This document shows positions 26,909 to 33,674 of a stretch of 36,702 nt of DNA, one piece after another. The stretch covers positions 1-36,702 of the forward strand of contig NZ_FUKJ01000458.1 of assembly GCF_900163745.1 (NCBI RefSeq). Direction: 5' to 3'. Each line of letters starts with the position of its first letter. Position 1 is the first letter of the stretch. Made by a program: the position numbers and the translations under genes. The notes under the pieces were generated by a model. The model worked only from the letters and a program-made list of their open reading frames with translations, was not told the DNA's origin and ran no database searches. The DNA is from Crenothrix polyspora. GTDB lineage: Bacteria > Pseudomonadota > Gammaproteobacteria > Methylococcales > Methylomonadaceae.

Positions 26909-27549
26909 CACTTATGTCCCAATGCGGCTTGGTGTTGCGCCTCTAAGATTGATAATTCATTCATGGTATTAATATTGGTCAATATGTCCGGCTCGTTACT
27001 AAAATCCACGGGTATTATCCGATGCTGTCTTTGCCAGGTACTGACTTTACGTTGACCACTGGCCAAATAATCATGCAGGCTTTGTTGCAATGTCCTACGG
27101 ACTGCAAAAAAAACACCGTGCAGTTGGACACCATCAAAAGCAACGGTAATGTCGGCATTGTTTTCGATTTGTGCAGCCAATAATTTTTGTACGTGCCTTG
27201 TTTTAATCAATGGGCAATCACAGGGCATTACCAGCAATAAATCGGCATCGGTATAAGCCATTGTTGCTAGCACACCGGCCAGTGGGCCATTAAAGCTATC
27301 TGTTTGATCGGTAATAACCGATAAGCCAAAGTGTTGATAGCGTTCAATATTACGATTGGCATTGATTATAACCTGCGCCACGATGGGGCTGAGGGCGCTA
27401 ATAGCATAATAGATTAAAGGCTGTCCGTTATAATTAACCAGGCCTTTATCTTGATGATCCATGCGGGTTGCACGTCCTCCGGCCAGAATGACACCGACGG
27501 TTTTATTGGGATTGGTTATAGGTTTGGTGTTCATCGCGGTGTGGTTCAC
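26908..27549 (-). CDS. mobA: Molybdenum cofactor guanylyltransferase
   Basis: 213 aa. MobA attaches GMP to Mo-molybdopterin to make the MGD cofactor of DMSO-reductase-family enzymes such as formate dehydrogenase and nitrate reductase. Seen: VGVILAGGRATRMDHQDKGLV (GTP-binding loop and catalytic Lys/Arg), NANRNIERYQHFG, the LAGVLATM and LLVMPCDCPLI block (metal site), and FAVRRTLQQSLHDYLASGQRKV. The first 17 residues are a poorly conserved extension; ATG for Met6 (MNTKP) is a possible alternative start. It is followed directly by an aminotransferase, with which it is translationally coupled. Confidence 0.95.
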   Translation of the reverse strand: MNHTAMNTKPITNPNKTVGVILAGGRATRMDHQDKGLVNYNGQPLIYYAISALSPIVAQVIINANRNIERYQHFGLSVITDQTDSFNGPLAGVLATMAYTDADLLLVMPCDCPLIKTRHVQKLLAAQIENNADITVAFDGVQLHGVFFAVRRTLQQSLHDYLASGQRKVSTWQRQHRIIPVDFSNEPDILTNINTMNELSILEAQHQAALGHK

Positions 27550-27768
27550 ATCAGATCTTATGGGTGCAGATCATACCTAACTGTAGCTTTGTTGTCCGCT
27601 ACTTTGTAACCCGTATCCGTAAGCGGTATTAGATTTTGCGCTATTTAAATAGCGGGAATATTGGGGTAGAATCGATTGTCCAAATCATTTCTGTCAGCTA
27701 TTGTTGCGGGTGAGTAGTGCGGATGCAGTTTTTGGGTATTAAAATAATAATGAGAGGAGTTAAACGCT

Positions 27769-28353
27769 GTGAGCAAAATTTTAGATGAAGTGTTAGCTGC
27801 AAACCAGGCGTATGTCGCCGATTTTGGTGATAAAGGTGAATTACCATTGCCACCTGGTAGAAGTTTTGCAATCTTGACCTGTATGGATGCACGTTTAGAT
27901 CCAGCTAAATATGCGGGTTTATCAGAAGGTGATGCGCATGTTATTCGTAACGCCGGTGGACGTGCTAGCGATGATGCGATTCGCTCTCTGGTTATTTCCT
28001 ACAAGCTATTAGGAACCCGCGAATGGTTTGTTATTCATCATACCAATTGCGGTATGGAATTATTTACCGATGAAATTATGCGTCGTTTGTTAAATAGCAG
28101 CTTAAAAACTGCGTCGATTGATGCGGAAGGTTGGCATGATAGTGGTGATGGCCCAGGTTCTGCTGAGTGTAATTACATTGACTGGCTGACCATTAAAAAT
28201 CAAGAAGCCAGTGTGCTGGAAGATGTCACACGCATCAGAAATCATGCACTAGTGCCTGGAAATATACCGGTTTACGGGTATATTTATGATTGCAAAACAG
28301 GTCGTTTGATTGAAGTGCCTGCCGCAACCGAGGCAGGTAAAGCCTGCTGCTAA
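27769..28353 (+). CDS. Beta-class carbonic anhydrase
   Basis: 194 aa zinc enzyme interconverting CO2 and bicarbonate. Ligands: Cys38 with the Asp40/Arg42 dyad in TCMDARLD, His91 and Cys94 in [24 protein letters not shown] is the conserved core between them. Between the ligands and the C-terminus ([17 protein letters not shown]) it matches the short beta-CA subclass. GTG at 27769 is used, with GAGGAG 9 bp upstream at 27754-27759. No signal peptide, so it is cytosolic. In a methanotroph it may supply bicarbonate for carboxylases or handle CO2 from formate oxidation (inference). It stands alone, followed by a hairpin at 28365-28392. Confidence 0.96.
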   Translation: MSKILDEVLAANQAYVADFGDKGELPLPPGRSFAILTCMDARLDPAKYAGLSEGDAHVIRNAGGRASDDAIRSLVISYKLLGTREWFVIHHTNCGMELFTDEIMRRLLNSSLKTASIDAEGWHDSGDGPGSAECNYIDWLTIKNQEASVLEDVTRIRNHALVPGNIPVYGYIYDCKTGRLIEVPAATEAGKACC

Positions 28354-28364
28354 TTGCAATGGGA

Positions 28365-28396
28365 CATGCCCGTGTCTTGTGATGTGGGCATGGTTT
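28365..28396 (+). terminator. Probable terminator of the carbonic anhydrase gene
   Basis: Stem CATGCCC (28365-28371) / GGGCATG (28386-28392) followed by GTTTT, 12 bp after the stop codon. The 14-nt loop is long, so it is a moderate candidate. Confidence 0.6.
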
Positions 28397-28691
28397 TCTG
28401 GTATTGTTGCGCTGTCTACGAAAGGCACGAAAAAAAGTAGGGTAGTAAAAGTCCGAAAAGTTGTCGTTTGTGTTAAATCAGGCAGCTATGACGTTTTTTC
28501 GTGGACTGAATCTTGATAAGTGATCGACCATAAGTTTTTTAACATTTTATGGCTCGCGTACCACGGAACATGGATATTGGACGTTAAAAAACTTTTGAAC
28601 GACTACTTATTGAAGGTACTTAATTCAATCACTACGTTAAAATTATCTACACTATTCGCCATATCGGCAGTCTACTGATTTATTGGAAGCT
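28397..28691. other. Intergenic region with two inverted-repeat structures
   Basis: Part of a 338-bp gene-free stretch. It holds an A-rich/T-rich imperfect inverted repeat (GTCTACGAAA 28414-28423 with TTTCGTGGAC 28497-28506; CACGAAAAAA 28426-28435 with TTTTTTCGTG 28494-28503) and a second, perfect 12-bp pair AAGTTTTTTAAC (28532-28543) / GTTAAAAAACTT (28583-28594). No protein-coding signal. Confidence 0.55.
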
Positions 28692-29075
28692 ATGAGAAAA
28701 CAATACAAATTACTCGTTTTAAGTGTGGTTCTTGCTGTTACTGGCGGTTGTGCGAGCGTGCAAGAGCAGCCTGCTGAACAATCAATACAGTTGAACGATT
28801 ATCCAACGCGGGATCGTGTCGAGTATGTTTTAAGCTGTATTGCACAACACGGCGGTCTAAATTATATCAATCAGTACGCCTGTGGCTGTAAAATTGACAA
28901 AATAGCTGAACAAATGAGCTTTGCAGAGTACGACACAGCAAAAACATTCAGTAATTTACGCAGTGTGCCGGGTGAAAGCGGGGCGGCGTTTCGTGATCCC
29001 AAACAATCCAAAGACTTGAAGAAGAAACTGAAAGAAGCTGAAGCATCTGCTGAGAAGAGTTGTTTTGTAAAATAG
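28692..29075 (+). CDS. Small cysteine-containing lipoprotein, unknown function
   Basis: 127 aa, not recognised. MRKQYKLLVLSVVLAVTGGC is a lipoprotein signal with Cys20 as the lipidation site. The mature part carries four more cysteines: Cys49 (VLSCIAQHGG), Cys64 and Cys66 (YACGCKID) and Cys124 (KSCFVK), suggesting two disulfides or a metal site in a small helical periplasmic domain, with a charged helix near the C-terminus (KDLKKKLKEAEASAEKS). A TTG three codons upstream could extend the frame, but ATG 28692 fits the signal peptide. It is monocistronic and followed closely by a perfect hairpin. Confidence 0.75.
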   Translation: MRKQYKLLVLSVVLAVTGGCASVQEQPAEQSIQLNDYPTRDRVEYVLSCIAQHGGLNYINQYACGCKIDKIAEQMSFAEYDTAKTFSNLRSVPGESGAAFRDPKQSKDLKKKLKEAEASAEKSCFVK

Positions 29076-29092
29076 CACTGTAGGGTATTAAC

Positions 29093-29127
29093 AATCTTCC
29101 TGCTTGAGTTGCTCAAGCAGGAAGATT
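29093..29127. terminator. Strong hairpin after the lipoprotein gene
   Basis: A perfect 16-bp stem: left arm 29093-29108, 3-nt loop, right arm 29112-29127, 17 bp after the stop codon. It shares the core TCCTGCTTGA/TCAAGCAGGA with a hairpin at 30057-30085. It probably terminates transcription from one or both convergent genes. Confidence 0.75.
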
Positions 29128-29180
29128 TCAAGCTAAGCTACAGCATTTTCATGTGTGGCGAATAACATTAATTTTACGGC

Positions 29181-29206
29181 GGAGTACAAACCTAGGTTTG
29201 TACTCC
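29181..29206. repeat. Perfect 26-bp palindrome
   Basis: The 26 bases are fully self-complementary around CCTAGG: arms GGAGTACAAACC and its complement. It lies between the convergent lipoprotein gene and the small exported protein gene, 48 bp from the latter's stop. No T-run follows. It could be a terminator or a protein-binding site. Confidence 0.7.
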
Positions 29207-29253
29207 ATCGAATATAATTAACCGTTACTGAAAACGCTGTAAGTGGAATGATC

Positions 29254-29655
29254 TTACCAAGTGCCGTGTGTTATCAAATATCTTAAGTCTTCAAATTTTG
29301 TTGTTGCTGTGGCCAGTTCTGCACTGGCCTCTGTCAAATTGCCTTCTTTAGCGTGTTTTTTCGCAGATTTCAAGATAGTATTGGCTTTCATACGGGCAGA
29401 ATCAACTTTATCATTGGCATTGATTTCTTTGCTAGCATGTAGTGCTTCTAAAATCATGCTAGCAACGTCTTCGCCGCTTTTCTTTGCTGCGATGCCTTCT
29501 TCAGCTATTTTAATTTTAGCTTTTACTAAATCAATGGCTTGTTCAGGGCCGTAGGCTATTCTACCTTCGTCAACTTCAGCCAAAACAGCGGTTGAAAAAG
29601 TACCGATAGCAGTTGCAATCAATAACGCTAAGCCGAATTTTTTTAAAAATTTCAT
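29254..29655 (-). CDS. Small exported helical protein, tandem paralogue A
   Basis: 133 aa. A cleavable signal peptide MKFLKKFGLALLIATAIGTF with likely cleavage after AVLA, then EVDEGRIAYGPEQAIDLV and a predominantly helical mature domain of about 107 residues with heptad-like Ala/Lys/Glu patterns (SARMKANTILKSAKKHAKEG). No cysteines. It is clearly homologous to the gene at 30144-30530 (shared GRIAYGP, AIDLV, ASKE-NAND, RMKAN, LKSA-HAK). The family is not recognised with certainty; a helical-bundle periplasmic protein of the SmbP/cytochrome b562 shape is possible, but the histidine-rich metal motif of SmbP is absent. The ~100 bp upstream of the ATG is also conserved with the paralogue, suggesting shared control. 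Confidence 0.8.
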   Translation of the reverse strand: MKFLKKFGLALLIATAIGTFSTAVLAEVDEGRIAYGPEQAIDLVKAKIKIAEEGIAAKKSGEDVASMILEALHASKEINANDKVDSARMKANTILKSAKKHAKEGNLTEASAELATATTKFEDLRYLITHGTW

Positions 29656-30143
29656 ATTACAGTCCCAAAGTTGTTCTATTTATTATTAATACGTTTTTTA
29701 TTGGCTATATACCAATTAACATTTTATTCGTATTTTAAAAAAATGCAATCAATCAGTTACGTGTTTTAAACGTTGCTTTGAGCGTAATTGTTGCGCCCCC
29801 TTTTTTTAAAAGAGGCTAGGGGGAGAGGTTTTTAAAATAATTCCCTTACTTTGCTATCTTTTTTTTAAAGAGAGGAAGAGTGAAAAATTGCTGTAAAACA
29901 GCGCAATTATTTTTAGGTTTGGGCAGTAATAAAGACCATGAATTGCCAGAAATTATCGGAGCAAGATGTGCGGGTATCTACACGTTTTTCTCAGGTGATG
30001 CTTATGGCTACAAGATGCGGGAATAAAGAAAAAATATTATGATTTTTATTCAGCTTCGTCCTGCTTGATAGGTTCAAGCAGGACGTTAGGGAGGTCAGGC
30101 TAGGTAATTACATCTAGCTTTATTTTGAGGTATAGAAAAAGTA
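29656..30143. other. Intergenic region between the tandem paralogues
   Basis: 488 bp with no gene. 29656-29756 is the upstream block shared with paralogue B (ATTACAGTCC, TTGGCTATATACC, AATCAATCAG in the same order). 29795-29880 holds C-rich/G-rich segments (CCCCCTTTTT with AGGGGGAG) that look like dispersed hairpin repeats. 30057-30085 is a 12-bp hairpin CGTCCTGCTTGA/TCAAGCAGGACG after paralogue B. The remainder is unremarkable. Confidence 0.6.
30057..30085. terminator. Hairpin downstream of paralogue B
   Basis: A perfect 12-bp stem with a 5-nt loop, 59 bp after the stop of the minus-strand gene ending at 30144. Same core as the hairpin at 29093-29127. No clear T-run on the relevant strand. 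Confidence 0.55.
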
Positions 30144-30530
30144 TTAGACCATGCCATGCAGTGCTTCGAAGGCTTTCTGTGCTTTTTCTAGTTCTTGCTC
30201 GGCTTCTTGTAAAGAACTGGCTTTGGCATGTGCTCTAGCCGATTTCAACATATCATTCGCTTTCATACGATTTCTATCGACGACATCATTGGCATTCACT
30301 TCTTTACTGGCATCCAGCGCCTCTTTAATCATTGGAGCAACCGCTGTGCCATCTGAGCCGCCTTTGATGGCTACAACAGCTGCTTTTATTTTACCGATAA
30401 CCAAATCAATAGCTTCATGGGGTCCGTAGGCTATTCTGCCTGGATCAACTTCAGCCAAAGCGGCGGTTGAAAAAGTACCCATAGAAGTTGCAATCAATAA
30501 AGCTAGTCCGATTTTTTTCAACGTTTTCAT
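30144..30530 (-). CDS. Small exported helical protein, tandem paralogue B
   Basis: 128 aa. Signal peptide MKTLKKIGLALLIATSMGTF with probable cleavage after AALA, then EVDPGRIAYGPHEAIDLVIG and a helical domain ending in HAKASSLQEAEQELEKAQKAFEALHGMV. About half of the residues match paralogue A along the whole length, including the signal peptide. Upstream, 30531-30634 repeats the ATTACAGTCC / GGCTATATACC / AATCAATCAG block of paralogue A. The arrangement shows a duplication of gene plus control region with a unit of roughly 0.9 kb. Probably periplasmic; function unknown. Confidence 0.8.
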   Translation of the reverse strand: MKTLKKIGLALLIATSMGTFSTAALAEVDPGRIAYGPHEAIDLVIGKIKAAVVAIKGGSDGTAVAPMIKEALDASKEVNANDVVDRNRMKANDMLKSARAHAKASSLQEAEQELEKAQKAFEALHGMV

Positions 30531-30882
30531 ATTACAGTCCTAAAGTTGTTGCTATTCGTTATTAATTTAAGTTTTTCATTGGCTATATACCGATTCACAT
30601 TCTATTCGTATTTAAAAAAATTGCAATCAATCAGCTATGCATATTGTTCTAAATAGTTATAAATCGATTTAACGACCTGAACCTGCTATATAGGTTGGGC
30701 AGTGTACGTCAAATAAATTACGGTTGTCTTGAGATTAATCAATTAAACACGTTTTATAAAGACGACAAATCAACCTAATTAACCCGATTCGGGCACGATT
30801 CTAGCATGAAAAAATGAATTAAAGCTGAATGACCCCGTTATGGCATTCATTTGCAGTAAAGGTTGTTTTGCCCTGCGAAATA
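30531..30882. other. Intergenic region upstream of paralogue B
   Basis: 352 bp without a gene. 30531-30634 is the duplicated upstream block shared with paralogue A. A short palindrome CCCGATTCGGG sits at 30783-30793, and a weak GAATG/CATTC hairpin near 30827-30848 may end the SUMF1-like gene. Nothing else seen. Confidence 0.5.
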
Positions 30883-31686
30883 TTATTCGATTTGCCTTAA
30901 CAATCGAAAACCAATGTCATTGCTGCGGGTCATGGGCAAGCCACTGAAGCGACCGGAAGAGCGTAGGCTGATAGCATCACCTACCCAGCTACCGCCCCGA
31001 TAAACGCGATATTGCCCTGTGCTGGAACCGCCCGGATCTTTGTCTGGGCTATTGCTGTAATAGCTAGGGTCGTACCAATCTTGTACCCATTCCCAGACAT
31101 TGCCGTGCATATCATATAGCCCCCAATCATTGGCTTTTTTCTGTGCGACTTCATGAGTATCGCCGCCGTAACCTTTATTGCCAAACCAGGCGTAATCACC
31201 TAAAGAGCTTGCGCTATCGCCATGAGAATACAATGTAGTCGAACCTGCTCTAGCGGCGTATTCCCATTCTGCTTCGCTGGGTAGGCGGTAGAGATTGCCG
31301 CCCTCTTTGGCATTCATGCGTCTAATGAATTCTTGTGTATCTTCCCAGCTGACTTTTTCCACCGGCTTGAAATGACCTTTAAATTTGCTGGGATTTTTAT
31401 CCATCAGCTCTTGCCATTGTTTTTGGGTGACTTCGGTTTCGCCCAGATAAAAAGGCTTGCTAATACAGATTTTGTGGCTGGGCATTTCCGCTTGACTACT
31501 GGCCTGGATTTCCTTAATGGTTTGATCCAGCCCCATTTGAAAGCAGCCAGGCTCTATTTTAATAAAATTGATGCCGCTGAAATTTTTGTGTTCGCCAGCG
31601 TGTGCCGCTTGTAAAAACAGCGTGCTTGCCAGTAAACTTAAAAGCATACCGTTTAACGGTGTTTTTGTTTTGTTGTGAGTTTTCAT
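30883..31686 (-). CDS. Exported SUMF1/FGE-fold protein lacking catalytic cysteines
   Basis: 267 aa. A signal peptide (hydrophobic about 14-27, cleavage near AHA|GEHK) precedes a complete formylglycine-generating-enzyme-like domain: INFIKIEPGCFQMG, YLGETEVTQKQWQELM, PVEKVSWEDTQEFIRRMN, YRLPSEAEWEYAARAG, GLYDMHGNVWEWVQDWY, YRVYRGGSWVGDAISLRSSGR, IGFRLLR. True FGEs carry two active-site cysteines in the RGGS segment; here it reads RGGSWVGDAISL, with none, and the only mature cysteines are near residues 48 and 73. It is therefore probably a non-catalytic SUMF1 domain of the kind used in binding or other modification roles, acting in the periplasm. Divergent from the thioredoxin/Asp-box pair. Confidence 0.92.
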   Translation of the reverse strand: MKTHNKTKTPLNGMLLSLLASTLFLQAAHAGEHKNFSGINFIKIEPGCFQMGLDQTIKEIQASSQAEMPSHKICISKPFYLGETEVTQKQWQELMDKNPSKFKGHFKPVEKVSWEDTQEFIRRMNAKEGGNLYRLPSEAEWEYAARAGSTTLYSHGDSASSLGDYAWFGNKGYGGDTHEVAQKKANDWGLYDMHGNVWEWVQDWYDPSYYSNSPDKDPGGSSTGQYRVYRGGSWVGDAISLRSSGRFSGLPMTRSNDIGFRLLRQIE

Positions 31687-31768
31687 AAACGCTCCGTGAG
31701 TTGTGCTACAGAAAAAACCATGAGACTGTGTTGCTACCGCGTTAAACTTCGAGTGAATAAAAGAACTT

Positions 31769-31789
31769 TTAGTGTTAATGGTACACTAA
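31769..31789. promoter_or_regulatory. Inverted repeat in divergent spacer
   Basis: TTAGTGT (31769-31775) and ACACTAA (31783-31789) form a 7-bp inverted repeat in the ~200-bp spacer between the divergent SUMF1-like and thioredoxin-like genes. A regulator-binding site for both is possible; no regulator is encoded nearby. Confidence 0.35.
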
Positions 31790-31893
31790 CTAAAACACAT
31801 TACAACTGCGTTGCTACGCATTATTATTGGCAGCCAATGTCAGTTAAAAAACACTACGATTAACCTCGATTGGGGACTACAGAGCGAACCGTT

Positions 31894-32385
31894 ATGCTAC
31901 TGAAAAAACTTGTTTTATCTCTATTGCTGCTTATGGTGCTGCTAACTAACGCTACGCAGGCCGGCCAAGCAACGTTGAAACCTTTTGTACCAGGCAGTTA
32001 TCAACAGATATTAACCGAAACTGCCAAGCAGCCATTCATGCTGGTGGTGTGGTCGATAACCTGTTCGTCTTGTTTGAAAGATATGGCTTTGTTAAATAGT
32101 CTTCATAAAAGTCATCCTAAGCTTAAGATTGTCATGTTGGCGACTGATGGCGCACAGGCGAGTGCACAAATCCAGGCTACCTTGCAGAAAAATGAACTCA
32201 CCGCTGTTGAAAACTGGAATTATGCTGATGACAACAGCCAAAAGCTGCAATACGAAATTGATCCCACCTGGTATGGTGAACTGCCCAGAACGTATTTTTT
32301 TGATAAGATTCACCAGCGAGAAGGCATTAGCGGCGTATTGACAGAAGTGGATTATCAGGCGTATTTTGCGAAAATTTTAAAATGA
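31894..32385 (+). CDS. Exported thioredoxin-fold protein (TlpA/redoxin-like)
   Basis: 163 aa. An N-terminal signal peptide or anchor (MLLKKLVLSLLLLMVLLTNA, likely cleavage near TQA|GQ) leads into a thioredoxin-like domain with MLVVWSITCSSCLKDM, where Cys57 and Cys60 form a CxxC pair after the typical WxxxC strand. The cis-proline side reads GELPRTYFFDK. It therefore looks like a periplasmic thiol-disulfide oxidoreductase. A longer frame from TTG 31870 exists, but ATG 31894 fits the signal peptide. The stop overlaps the next gene by 4 bp (ATGA), so it is translated together with the Asp-box lipoprotein, the probable client or partner. Confidence 0.88.
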   Translation: MLLKKLVLSLLLLMVLLTNATQAGQATLKPFVPGSYQQILTETAKQPFMLVVWSITCSSCLKDMALLNSLHKSHPKLKIVMLATDGAQASAQIQATLQKNELTAVENWNYADDNSQKLQYEIDPTWYGELPRTYFFDKIHQREGISGVLTEVDYQAYFAKILK

Positions 32386-33632
32386 CAACCGAAACATTTA
32401 AACAGCGTGTTTTGAGCAGGGCGATATTGGCGGCTACCGTCTCGGTATTGAGTGCTTGTTCAGATATGACGGCCTTAACGCGATTAGAAAGCACAGCTGA
32501 TTCGGCGATAAATTCAAATGTGTCGAAAACTGTTTTGAGTTTTTCCGAAACGACATCTTTTGATGTTTATGTAGATAATAACCGGATACACCTGATTGCT
32601 GCCGGTATGTCATTAAATGCTGACAAGCAAGCCGTGATCCGCCATGTATATTCGGACGATAACGGTAAGCACTGGTCTGAGCCATCAAATGTGCTAATTC
32701 CTAAACCGCCGTCGATGGCTACGCGAGGCAACGATATTCAATTGGCGGTTAAGGATGATAAGTTGGTGGCTTTGTGGCAAACAACCGGCGAACTTCTCGG
32801 TATGGGGGCTATGGTCAGCGTGTATTCCCATGATGGCGGTAAAACCTGGCAAGCCAGTCCAAATCCAGCCGCGAATGACAGTGGTGATCAATCGCATATC
32901 GATATTGCGGCGGCCAAGAATGGATCATTCCACGCCGTATGGCTGGATGATAGGGACGAAAATGGCTATCAGGGTTTGCGTTATGCCCGCTCAGAAAATG
33001 CGGGTATACACTGGCAAAAATCTGTCACTTTGGATGACACGACCTGCTCTTGTTGCTGGAACAAACTAGCGTTTACGCCCACAGGTACTATCAATGTGTT
33101 GTACCGTGATATGGAAGTTCGCGATATGGCCGTTAGCCAATCTACCGACAATGGTACAACATGGCAGAAATTGAGCAGGGCAGGGGATTTCAACTGGAAA
33201 TTTGAAGGCTGTCCGCATGTCGGGGGCGGTCTTGCTTATGGCAATATTAACGGTAATACGGTAATGCACAGTGTGGTCTGGACAGGCGCGGAACACAAAC
33301 AAGGCCTGTATTATGTGCGTTCTGTCGATAACGGTAAATTATGGTCACCACCGTATAAGCTGGGCAAAATGGCAGTTCATGGGGATGTGGCGGTTACTGG
33401 CGATAAACATATTAGAGTGGTTTGGGATGAAACCGGTGCTGAGGGTAGCCGTGTGTTTTCAGCACAATCTGACGACGGTGGACTGTCGTGGTCGGTTGCC
33501 AAACAATGGTCTTTACCGAATCATAACGCGGTACAGCCACGTATTGTTCCTGCCCAGAACGGATTTTTGCTGCTGTGGACAGAAAAACAGGCTAAGCAAG
33601 CCAGTCAGCTGATGACGGTATGGGTAGAATGA
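32382..33632 (+). CDS. Sialidase-like Asp-box beta-propeller lipoprotein with CxCC motif
   Basis: 416 aa. A lipoprotein signal ends at LSAC (Cys26). Six Asp-boxes (S-x-D-x-G-x-x-W type) lie at residues 91-98, 149-156, 204-211, 254-261, 314-321 and 363-370, the pattern of a six-bladed sialidase-fold propeller. A cysteine cluster TCSCCW (222-225) and a further Cys277 in EGCPHVGGG sit in the middle blades. True sialidases need an arginine triad and a nucleophilic tyrosine, which I cannot confirm, so 'sialidase' is a fold label only. Translational coupling to a CxxC thioredoxin-like protein suggests its cysteines are redox-maintained or bind a metal (inference). Surface or periplasmic lipoprotein. 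Confidence 0.88.
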   Translation: MTTETFKQRVLSRAILAATVSVLSACSDMTALTRLESTADSAINSNVSKTVLSFSETTSFDVYVDNNRIHLIAAGMSLNADKQAVIRHVYSDDNGKHWSEPSNVLIPKPPSMATRGNDIQLAVKDDKLVALWQTTGELLGMGAMVSVYSHDGGKTWQASPNPAANDSGDQSHIDIAAAKNGSFHAVWLDDRDENGYQGLRYARSENAGIHWQKSVTLDDTTCSCCWNKLAFTPTGTINVLYRDMEVRDMAVSQSTDNGTTWQKLSRAGDFNWKFEGCPHVGGGLAYGNINGNTVMHSVVWTGAEHKQGLYYVRSVDNGKLWSPPYKLGKMAVHGDVAVTGDKHIRVVWDETGAEGSRVFSAQSDDGGLSWSVAKQWSLPNHNAVQPRIVPAQNGFLLLWTEKQAKQASQLMTVWVE

Positions 33633-33674
33633 TTTTTTCTACGAGTAAACTGATGCCCAGCAGCTTCATGCTTC

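Noticed and set aside
28310-28516. 68-aa frame overlapping the carbonic anhydrase end
   Set aside because: Overlaps a confident gene, crosses its terminator hairpin and shows no domain or start signal.
29261-30429. Plus-strand frames opposite the two small exported proteins
   Set aside because: Both are antisense shadows; they look alike only because the minus-strand paralogues are alike.
29254-30530. SmbP-type metal-binding proteins
   Set aside because: Size and helical pattern are similar, but the histidine-rich repeats that define SmbP are absent; kept only as a shape analogy.
32382-33632. Functional sialidase
   Set aside because: Only the Asp-box propeller is visible; the catalytic arginine triad and nucleophile could not be identified, and the cysteine cluster points elsewhere.
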